NCBI GenBank assembly: GCA_016169945.1
Contig: JADLSH010000257.1
Location: 597,001-661,000 of the forward strand
Origin: Trachythela sp. YZ-2020
Taxonomy: Eukaryota > Cnidaria > Anthozoa > Malacalcyonacea > Clavulariidae
DNA length: 64,000 nucleotides
Direction: 5' to 3'
Positions within the stretch are counted from its first letter, which is position 1. Every line of letters begins with the position of its first letter. Position numbers and translations under genes: made by a program. The notes beneath the pieces are model-generated. The model was not told where the DNA came from, made no database searches, and saw only the letters and a list, made by a program, of their open reading frames with translations. Shown piece by piece: positions 58,801-64,000 of the stretch.

Positions 58801-61800
58801 ATCATAAAAATTAGAGTTGCAAAAAAGCTGTGGATATGCGGGTACATTACACATTATAAAAATCAGAGTTACAAAAAGCTGTGGATATGCGGGTACATTA
58901 CACATTATAAAAATCAGAGTTGCAAAAAAGCTGTGGATATGCGGGTACATTACACATCATAAAAATTAGAGTTGCAAAAAAGCTGTGGATATGCGGGTAC
59001 ATTACACATCATAAAAATCAGAGTTACAAAAAGCTGTGGATATGCGGGTACATTACACATCATAAAAATCAGAGTTACAAAAAGCTGTGGATATGCGGGT
59101 ACATTACACATCATAAAAATTAGAGTTGCAAAAAAGCTGTGGATATGCGGGTACATTACACATTATAAAAATCAGAGTTGCAAAAAAGCTGTGGATATGC
59201 GGGTACATTACACATCATAAAAATTAGAGTTGCAAAAAAGCTGTGGATATGCGGGTACATTACACATCATAAAAATCAGAGTTGCAAAAAAGCTGTGGAT
59301 ATGCGGGTACATTACACATCATAAAAATTAGAGTTGCAAAAAAGCTCTGGGTATGCGGGTACCACCCGCGAGGAATGTTTACTGGTATTGAGGAAGGTTG
59401 AAAGTGCAATGCAAGCAGTAAGTACTATATAGACTAGTGAGGCTAGTATTAGTAGCACTCAGTCAGACGAGCAGTTACTGTAATGCACTAGCAAACTGGC
59501 AAACCTACCCAGGCAAAATCCTGCATGTCGGCAAACTCCCAGTTATTTTGAGGAAGGTTGGGAAAACCCCAAATCCTACCCGCAGGTGTATGAAATTGCG
59601 GTACTTACTTGCCACCACCAGGTGTCAGTGCGATCAAATACATGTAAAATTTCGTTTTTCCCAAAAGCCAAGCCAGCCTCTTGACAAGGTAGCAACGAAT
59701 CATGACGTGGATTGTACGCGAAATGACATTTTACATGAAACATCTAAAGTAATAGTCAGCTGATAAGGCAGTGCTTCATGTATCGAGTGGCGCAAAAAAG
59801 TTCACCTTTTTGATTTAGTATAACTTAAAAACTAAAGGAACAAAGTTTCTTTGCATTCAGTAATGTCTAACTTAAATTTTGATATACGCCGTGTGTATTT
59901 CCATGCAATATTGACTGGAGATAGACAGATAGCTGCGTTTAAACTTGAGCAAACATTTTGGAAGTGTCGAGAATTAGCTAAAAATGGCCTATTAAGCTAA
60001 TTTGATAACCGTTACCAAACTTCGTTTCAATGAAGTGAAGTTGAAGTTAGAAATGTTTCTTGAATAGATATGCTCTGTTATTTTTGTTTTACGATCTTTG
60101 GGAATACATGAAAATTAACTTATAAGGCTATTTTGATTAAACGTGTTCTTCTAAATATTCCATGTCGTTGCCCTGGGGAATCAAACTCTAATGTGCCAAG
60201 GCCTAAGAAAGAAACGTCGCGTCGCGTGTTTCTTTATAAAGATGCCTCGTTTAACGAAGGACCAAAGAGTTTGGATTTGTTTAGAATATGCAAGGATAAA
60301 TAATACTCAAGAGGTTATACGGCGATGGGCTGGTCGCTAGGGTAACCTTCCTGGCCCGAATGAACGAACAAATTTGTTTAATAGGCCCTTTTTAGCTAAT
60401 TCTCGACACTTCCAAAAATGTTTACTCAAGTTTAAACGCAGCTATCTCGGTCAATATTGCATGAAAATGCACAAGGCGTATATCAAAATTTAAGTTGCAC
60501 ATTACTGAATGCAAAGAAACTTGTTTAAGTGTTATAGCTCTTTTAAGTTATACTAAATCAAACAGGAAAGCTAGCATGCTAGCTTTTGAACATGTGTACT
60601 TGTCATAGAAAAAATTGCCAAAGTAAAAATTTTGCTCGTCTGTATGGGTCAACAAGGAAAACTTGTCAAAGTAATTTGATCACTTAGGTGCGGTCGGTCA
60701 GCAAACTATTGTTGTTATTATTCATTGTACTGTGTTATCGTTTTCTTATTGGCTAAAAACTTGCGAATTATTATCGATATCTGCCGGTGCCCGCGCTATT
60801 TTTCAGCGGAAACAGTAATCTGCAGAGATAATTGGACGGCGCCCGGAATATTCCAGCGGTATATCGCATAAAATTACAAATAAGCGGGAAATTTTGAAGT
60901 TTGTTTTGTCTTCAAGTTTTAATATTTACAATGGCTAGTGCTCGTTTCGCAACGTTTTCAAACGAAGAAATTTAGAAAATAGTAGAAAACAAAGACTCGG
61001 CAAACACAAAAAAGGCACAAAAGTGGCAAGAGAGGTATTTTTGAAATATTCTCATATTTCTTCTGTATTGCGCTATTTATGAACAGTAATAAAATCTTTG
61101 TTTTCAATATTTGCTTGTTCTATTCGTCAATGCATGTTACAAAATGAATAATAAAACAATTATTGAATTCGGCTTACGCAGGATATCGATAATTATTCAG
61201 ACCTCGGTCAACGTTATCCGCCTCAGCTTCGCTTCGGCAGATAACGTTGACCTTGGTCTGAATAATTATCGATATCCTGCTCTGCCTCATCCAATAATTG
61301 TTAATTATTAGCTATCATGGCGGTCAGAAAACCACAAACTTGTCACAGAAAATTTGTTGTATACGCACACACGTGCAATTGGCAAATAAAACTTGTCACA
61401 GAAAACTTGCTCGTCTGTAAGAGGCTTTACACCATCAGAAAATACAGCTTTCTTATAAACTACACTTAATCTAATATTATTACAAACCTTGTTCTCACGA
61501 GGCAACGTTCTGATAATCTCCAATGCGGGAACAATTTTCAGCGATACACTATTTATGGAAAAATGCTAAAATAGAGAAAGGTAATAATATGGTCAGTATA
61601 TAAGACTGTTTCTTTTGTTTACATTCGATAGAATCAGTCAAAGAGTGTTTGTTTTGTTTATGCTATAGGCATTCAGTTTTAACTACACTCTGCATAGCCA
61701 TAGGCGGAGTATGTTAAAAGAGCTTGCTGGAACCTATTCTTACTATAAACGTACTATCAAAAGCTTTGGATACTATCAAAAGCTTTCGATCAGTAAATTA

Positions 61801-63590
61801 AAATCAGCGCAGTTCCTTTCTTCTGCATCCATAGATTTACGAATATTGTCCGTTATATAAATATTGAGAGTTTCGGTTGTTCTCTTATCTGGTAGAGATT
61901 AGCACGATTTTCAATGGATCTAGCATTCAGATTAATCATTTTTAGTTGAAAAGTTACAACTGGTTTGGGAATTTTGCCAAGGGGAATTCATGGTTGACTC
62001 AAATGCTCTGGTAGAGGGCAAAATTTTACTTACTAGATTACTCGAATTAAAATGTATTTTCTGTACTGGGCTATTATACGTTTAACTGATTTCGACCGAT
62101 ATATAAATGGATTACAGCCGATAACTTGAATAGGATTTGCTTTGGAGTTGATCTGTCCGTTGATTGGCAAATAAACATCTTATTCTTCCATTCCAACTTC
62201 TCGTGCTGGAATCCCGCCCGCTGCAGAGAATTCGTTGTCCGTTTTATCAGATTCTGTTCTATGTCTAGCTTGTTGCTTACAGTGTTCGAAGTATCGGCAT
62301 ACATCTGACAGGGACTGTTTACGTTGGTTTATTCGTTCTCGGTTTTCGCACGGACTATTGGATTTCATTTTCGGTCCACTTTTCCTGTTTTCCGGCAAAT
62401 TTTGGACTTTAAAACTCTATAATTTTGTCCATATTCTTTCCACAAAAAGCGGAGACGAAGCGAGAAAATTGAAAAAGCCAAACCAATGACACCGCTTAAC
62501 AAATCGATAACATTTTGCCGTTGACTGTTCAGTTATAGATACACAGTATAACGTCAAAACGAGCCGCCGGGGCGAGTTTGAAAAAACCTACCGATACGCC
62601 AAACTTATCCCCTTGCGGTCTGCCATCTCACACCATGCACGGGATGATCATTCCATCAAAAATGAGTAATGTACTTAGGGTGGCGTTAGTAAATCAAAAA
62701 CGTACTGTAGTTTTCCTGAGCTCTCTACTGTCAACTATATCTTTGGTCGCGACAATAATGGAAAATGTGATCGTCTTTATTTGTAACGGGTCACAAAGGG
62801 GCCATTCACAAAGGATGTCCGAGCCGAGGGAGAGGAGGGGGGGGGGTTGGGAAATCAGGACAAACTTGGACTTTGGGGGGAGGGGAGTTTTAAGCAATCT
62901 GGATGTCCGAATTGTAAAAAAAGTTCAAAAACAAATATTTTCTGTTGCTATCAATTTGAACTCTCCTTCCATTATGAAACAGACATTTTGAATACTTCAC
63001 AATATTACCTCCATTGAAACAAGTTAAGTATATGTCATTGCTATTAATATGAATTAATTTTTTCATTGATGAATTCAACAGTGTTGTGAAATAATAAATA
63101 GGTTTTTGAATTTAATATTATTAAACCTTCCTTTTCTAGACAATAGGTTGCCACAATTGCGATAACACAGGTGTTTGTTTCCTTATTAAGTGATTGTTCT
63201 TGTAAGAGGAGATTTTTACAAACTTATTGCGTATTACGCGCTCAAAACAGATCGTGAGTTTTTGCAAGACATATAAACGGATGTCCAGAGGGAGGGGAGG
63301 GAGGGGAGTGGGCTCTAAATTCGGACAATGCCGGACGAGGGGGGGGGGGGGGGAAGGTGGGTCAGAAAGTCTATAATTTTGCCGGACATCCTTTGTGAAT
63401 GGCCCCAAACATATAAAACATGATCATAAGGCAGATATTTACTCAAAGTGCATGTACTGCATTTATCGTGTACGTCATTGGCTATACTTGAAGAAAAAAC
63501 TTACCAAAAGAGTTAAGATATGTTCAATACGAGTTCCTTTCACACTCACTCCGTTTATTTCGTAAATTTCGTCACCAATTTCAAGTGCAC
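43676..63590 (-). CDS. MPP: MPP/p55-type MAGUK scaffold, 3' part (10 exons: PDZ end, SH3, guanylate-kinase-like)
   Basis: Minus-strand exons: 63505-63590, 61488-61565, 59609-59743, 58012-58076, 55803-55852, 55027-55113, 53489-53569, 48349-48542, 45267-45410, 43676-43852, all in phase, ending TAG. Domains: PDZ end (EIGDEIYEINGVSVKG), SH3 (LPCQEAGLAFGKNEILHVF, WWWQ, TGLIPSQILQER), a basic hook region (KKYKKRKVMYSSN), then GUK (PRPVVLVG, GRNELRRLL, ELLPYVIFVKPPSLQRLR, KYGHYFDLTIVNDD, EPQWIPVNW). Motif order and wording fit the MPP3/MPP7 group best. MAGUKs of this kind bind membrane and cytoskeletal partners at junctions and polarity complexes and lack kinase activity. Upstream PDZ and L27 exons lie beyond the window. 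Intron lengths are inflated by transposons. The GMP-binding region is degenerate, as is normal for MAGUKs. Confidence 0.94.
44046..44380 (+). mobile_element. tRNA-derived SINE
   Basis: Head: GGTGGCGCAGTCGTCAGAGC (box A-like) and GAGTTCGATTCTCGC (box B-like). Body: TTTTCTCCGGGCACTCCGG, TTTCCTCCCACAGGAAAG; tail: AAAGCCCCAATGGGGAG then short TGTAC repeats. In the last MAGUK intron. Confidence 0.85.
44485..44665. repeat. Inverted repeat with AACCCGAGTTAA/TTAACTCGGGTT words
   Basis: AACCCAAGTTCAACCC is mirrored by GGGTTGAACTTGGGTT; a MITE-like foldback. Confidence 0.75.
45267..45410 (-). CDS. MPP: MAGUK exon: GUK, ELLPYVIFVKPPS
   Basis: 48 codons, phase 0, acceptor TTTTCTACAAG, donor GTAAGG. Encodes ELAIIRTRELLPYVIFVKPP and SLQRLRKTRLMTRVKSSS, closest to the MPP7-type wording (KPPS..RLRETR). 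Confidence 0.94.
45715..46084. mobile_element. MITE, TAGAGACCTTACGATGT termini
   Basis: TAGAGACCTTACGATGTAGG at the left mirrors CCCACATCGTAAGGTCTCTA at the right, with GACGGCAACG continuing both arms (about 38 bp). A solitary one-ended copy (CGAGACCTTACGATGTAGGA) is at 32824-32870. Confidence 0.92.
46090..47520 (-). mobile_element. Penelope-like element with GIY-YIG domain
   Basis: On the minus strand, the linker encodes PCGVKQCKTCKF (46867-46902 region), then KYTIKHRFIC; after removal of an inserted MITE the frame continues directly as TSSHLIYCISYSKCGMLYIG, ETGRCLPTRFGDHRR and QPVARHFNTGNHS. CxxxxC..C linker then GIY-YIG (here GMLYIG) is the Penelope-like order. RT is absent. Flanks at 46093-46262 and 47199-47515 are inverted copies of one sequence (for example GATCACGTGATAAAAAATAA). 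The element is truncated. Confidence 0.85.
46500..46802. mobile_element. hAT-type MITE inserted in Penelope-like ORF
   Basis: Ends CAGCGGCGTAGAC and GGCTACGCCACTG (TIR CAGYGGCGTAG), with perfect 8-bp target duplication CAGATGAA at 46492-46499 and 46803-46810. C-rich interior. Its removal restores the GIY-YIG frame. Confidence 0.93.
47961..48141. mobile_element. Foldback MITE, ATTACCAAATGGTTTTCCG termini
   Basis: ATTACCAAATGGTTTTCCGCG mirrors CGGAAAACCATTCGGTAAT; inner arms around TAACACTTGGGATGTTGC. A frame on each strand covers it through symmetry. Confidence 0.92.
48349..48542 (-). CDS. MPP: MAGUK exon: GMP-binding-like region
   Basis: Two bases plus 64 codons, acceptor TTTCCATAG, donor GTAATA. 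Encodes FDKENNNIFYTDIENC, then SIESVKTLMNSGKCCVIVVP. The YGEYKGxxYG signature is reduced to TTEHKGEFER. Confidence 0.9.
49127..49735 (-). mobile_element. BEL/Pao retrotransposon, integrase remnant
   Basis: Minus strand: IFTCLNTRAIHLELAVDYSA (integrase core), CPNDVLLGRSSSKVPQSPF (the LTPNHLLLGR block), then a frameshift and SLIPRKKWSVDRRNAQVNVV, GKWTIGRIIIVHPG, the C-terminal integrase block. Pieces between are deleted. Clearly dead. Confidence 0.88.
49883..50927. mobile_element. Foldback element with TTTGGCCGACAGG tandem arms
   Basis: Left arm (49891-50090) and right arm (50745-50919) are inverted and each is a string of about 17-19 bp units (GACAGGACATTTGGCCGACA-type). Flanked by GTCGTACG at 49883-49890 and 50920-50927, a likely 8-bp target duplication. 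The middle (about 650 bp) has an inverted repeat around TTAATTCACTTTGTGTGC and no transposase. Inserted between BEL/Pao pieces. Confidence 0.88.
50940..51950. other. Non-coding intron sequence
   Basis: Contains short open frames (50799-51343) that overlap the foldback arm and show no domain. Nothing else recognised. Confidence 0.5.
51952..52440 (-). mobile_element. BEL/Pao retrotransposon, RT and RNase H-side remnants
   Basis: Minus strand: STSVRIAFNSSASYQGHKLN, DYWLKAPDLI (the BEL/Pao RT block VRIVFDASA..LND.L..GPDL), then after a deletion NCHPAQWRHIPGEVNVAGDV, QRWKFGLDFLSRPEEEW (the region before integrase). It is upstream, in element order, of 49127-49735 and may be the same copy split by the foldback at 49.9-50.9 kb. 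Confidence 0.85.
52831..53064. mobile_element. Foldback MITE, ATAGACCTTTTTCATAATGA termini
   Basis: ATAGACCTTTTTCATAATGACGTCAA..GCGGATAAACACTT is mirrored by AAGTGTTTATCCGCGTTGACGTCATTATGAAAAAGGTCTAT. Confidence 0.93.
53489..53569 (-). CDS. MPP: MAGUK exon: degenerate P-loop
   Basis: Encodes GPRSVGRNELRRLLISSDPE then RFMTPVN. The nucleotide-binding loop reads GPRSVGRN, without the canonical GKS/T, consistent with no kinase activity. Confidence 0.92.
53765..53960. mobile_element. MITE copy 2, TATGGCGGCCATATTGGTGT termini
   Basis: TATGGCGGCCATATTGGTGT is mirrored by ACACCAATATGGCCGCCATA, same interior as 32634-32825 (CTGTGGTGTTGG..GGTTCT..GGAAAGGCACGTA). Confidence 0.93.
54457..54683. mobile_element. 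GC-rich foldback element, CTAGACTTGCTCCAAGTC termini
   Basis: CTAGACTTGCTCCAAGTCTG..CTCTCAAAGGG is mirrored by CCCTTTGAGAGACAAACTTGGAGTAAGTCTAG, interior GGGCGGGAGG tracts. A partial relative is near 21785-21935. Confidence 0.88.
55027..55113 (-). CDS. MPP: MAGUK exon: start of guanylate-kinase-like domain
   Basis: Acceptor TTATTTTCTTTAG, donor GTAAGC. Encodes SILAYQEVIELTPSF then PRPVVLV, matching YEEV..RPIVLVG in MPP proteins. Confidence 0.93.
55154..55297 (+). repeat. Tandem array, 3 x 48 bp
   Basis: Three near-identical units starting TGTAATCATGGATAATCCGC. In a MAGUK intron next to the hook and GUK exons. It stays open on the minus strand because 48 is a multiple of three. Confidence 0.93.
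55803..55852 (-). CDS. MPP: MAGUK exon: basic hook region
   Basis: 16 codons flanked by single bases, donor GTGAGT. Encodes KKYKKRKVMYSSN. The acceptor is proposed at GGCTAAGAG|A because it restores phase with both neighbours; the tract before it is purine-broken, so the 5' edge is less certain. Confidence 0.7.
55900..57900. other. Intron sequence, SINE-like head only
   Basis: Near 56490-56620 lies a tRNA-like head (GTGTCACGGTGGCTTAGGC, then TTTCGATTCCTGCAATATTC), same family as 18771-19025. Near 57300-57440 a loose inverted repeat around CCAGGCGAGATC. No other feature seen. Confidence 0.5.
58012..58076 (-). CDS. MPP: MAGUK exon: SH3 end
   Basis: 21 codons plus two bases, acceptor TTGTTCTTCAG. 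Encodes ARKVGCRSVQTGLIPSQILQ and ER; GLIPS is the MPP SH3 hallmark. Confidence 0.92.
58150..58401. repeat. Palindromes: TCTCACATGTGAGA pair and TTGAACATGATATCTCAC hairpin
   Basis: GATAATCTCACATGTGAGATTAT is followed by a second half-copy. At 58314-58401, AGATTTATT..CGTGTTGAACATGATATCTCACTCG is a near-perfect hairpin with its inverse. Confidence 0.88.
58537..59362 (+). repeat. Minisatellite, about 52-bp units with a 155-bp higher-order period
   Basis: Some sixteen units of GTTACAAAAAGCTGTGGATA + TGCGGGTACATTACACATYA + TAAAAATYAGA. Units differ in GTTAC/GTTGC, TTATAA/TCATAA and CAGAG/TAGAG, and three-unit sets repeat with a 155-bp period through at least 58610, 58765 and 58920. In a MAGUK intron between the two SH3 exons. 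Confidence 0.96.
59609..59743 (-). CDS. MPP: MAGUK exon: SH3, first part
   Basis: 45 codons, acceptor TTACTTTAG, donor GTAAGT. Encodes CHFAYNPRHDSLLPCQEAGL, AFGKNEILHVF and DTWWWQ. The usual ALYDY motif reads CHFAY, so canonical Pro-rich binding is unlikely, as in other MPP SH3 domains. Confidence 0.92.
59805..60565. mobile_element. Foldback DNA transposon with transposase HTH relic
   Basis: Long arms (about 190 bp: TTTTTGATTTAGTATAACTT.. and TTAGCTAAAAATGGCCTATT with inverses at 60383-60565) enclose about 380 bp. The interior has ATG at 60242 with MPRLTKDQRVWICLEYAR, EVIRRWAGR then TAG, and GNLPGPNERTNLFN in the same frame after the stop. LTKDQRVxICLEYAR..RRW is the helix-turn-helix start of an IS630/Tc1-like transposase (DUF4817-type domain). 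The DDE domain is gone. Confidence 0.82.
60570..61480. other. Intron sequence with hairpin at 61178-61280
   Basis: GCAGGATATCGATAATTATT..CAGACC..GGTCAACGTTATC is mirrored exactly on the right; loop CTTCGCTTC. Otherwise unremarkable. Confidence 0.7.
61488..61565 (-). CDS. MPP: MAGUK exon: PDZ end
   Basis: 26 codons, acceptor TTCTCTATTTTAG, donor GTTTGT. Encodes VSLKIVPAL then the linker EIIRTLPRENK leading into SH3. Confidence 0.88.
61600..62790. other. Intron sequence, nothing recognised
   Basis: Short frames on both strands (62074-62489) with no domain or usable splice context. Confidence 0.5.
62798..63406. mobile_element. Non-autonomous DNA element, GGGGCCATTCACAAAGGATG TIR
   Basis: 24-bp perfect inverted ends (GGGGCCATTCACAAAGGATG plus TCCG). 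G-rich tracts lie near both ends and anonymous sequence in between. Target duplication not clear (AAA on both sides). In a MAGUK intron. Confidence 0.92.
63505..63590 (-). CDS. MPP: MAGUK exon: PDZ, middle
   Basis: Two bases plus 28 codons, donor GTAAGT, acceptor ACTGATTAG. Encodes ALEIGDEIYEINGVSVKGTR and IEHILTLL, the PDZ strand and helix after the carboxylate-binding loop. First exon visible in the window; the gene runs off the right edge. Confidence 0.92.
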
Positions 63591-63652
63591 CTAATCAGTA
63601 TAAATGAAGGAGGGGAACGAGTGAACGACGAATGTTATACAGACTACAGGGC

Positions 63653-64000
63653 ATTGAACTATAATAGACTGGAACGCTAACGCAGGGGGGGGGATTGAAG
63701 CCAGCTTAATTCAGTTTTTCTGAGTTTTGAGTTGAAATACTTAACGCCGAACATTGGGCTGTATACGAAATTGAAGCTATTAAAAAGTTATATTTGATAT
63801 AAAAACTTCAAGACTTTAGGTAAAAGGGAAATACTTAAAACTTTGAGGGAAAATTTGCCGTATTTTACCAAAATGCGGTTGTTTTTGTATTTTTTAAGTA
63901 TTTCCATTTTGCCTAAAGTCTTGAAGTTTTTATATCAAATATAACTTTTTAATAGCTTCAATTTCATATACAGTCTAATGTTCGGCGTTAAGTATTTCAA
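63653..64000. mobile_element. Foldback element, copy 2, cut by window end
   Basis: Nearly identical to 28857-29305 (ATAGACTGGAACGCTAACGC, TTTTGAGTTGAAATACTTAA, TAGGTAAAAGGGAAATACTT), with a shorter loop. The right arm runs off the window. Confidence 0.95.

Noticed and set aside
58610..59220. Overlapping 65-82 codon frames on both strands
   Set aside because: All arise from the 52/155-bp repeat; identical translations recur with the period.
58537..59362. CRISPR-like direct repeats
   Set aside because: Units abut with no unique spacers, and the context is an animal intron. It is a minisatellite.
62578..62991. 137-codon plus-strand frame
   Set aside because: Runs into the TIR and G-tract of the element at 62798-63406; no domain.

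Overview
This is an AT-rich animal nuclear genome window. Genes are split into small exons by large introns, and most of the DNA is transposon debris. The evidence for an animal is two intron-rich metazoan genes (a polypeptide GalNAc-transferase and a p55/MPP-type MAGUK scaffold), a rhodopsin-family GPCR fragment, a PAN/apple-type domain, Penelope-like, BEL/Pao and CR1-like elements, tRNA-derived SINEs and many foldback MITEs. My best guess is a cnidarian or another soft-bodied marine invertebrate. No rRNA, mitochondrial or other marker fixes the taxon, so this is inference.

Layout. 0-12.5 kb holds Penelope-like fragments, a candidate three-exon small secreted protein gene on the minus strand (4349-5686), and CR1-like LINE remnants. 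One LINE ORF1 (8.7-9.9 kb) is split by a hAT-type MITE with a perfect 8-bp target duplication. 12.8-20.7 kb holds SINE copies, a second hAT-type MITE with a perfect duplication (14868-15233), and a three-exon plus-strand gene (17010-19234) for a secreted, very basic, Trp/Arg-rich peptide precursor that looks like an antimicrobial peptide. 22-27 kb holds a PAN-like exon, a truncated GPCR and a broken LINE.

28293-41327 (minus strand) is a complete eight-exon GalNAc-transferase gene, reconstructed to 568 residues with every splice phase consistent. 43676-63590 (minus strand) is the 3' part of an MPP-type MAGUK: ten exons covering the PDZ end, SH3 and the whole guanylate-kinase-like domain through the stop codon. 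The start of PDZ and any L27 domains lie beyond the window's right edge. Its introns carry a Penelope-like element interrupted by a third hAT-type MITE, BEL/Pao fragments, a large foldback element built from TTTGGCCGACA motifs, a minisatellite with a 155-bp higher-order period, and a transposase relic inside a foldback.

Functionally, the GalNAc-transferase would start mucin-type O-glycosylation in the Golgi. The MAGUK would organise membrane or junction complexes at the cell cortex. The two small secreted products are host-defence or signalling candidates. Nothing shows an operon-like link between these genes. The standout is the basic peptide precursor: a signal peptide, an acidic pro-piece, a KR processing site, six Arg-Arg-Gly repeats, an amphipathic Trp-rich segment with one Cys, and a duplicated acidic C-terminal pro-piece.
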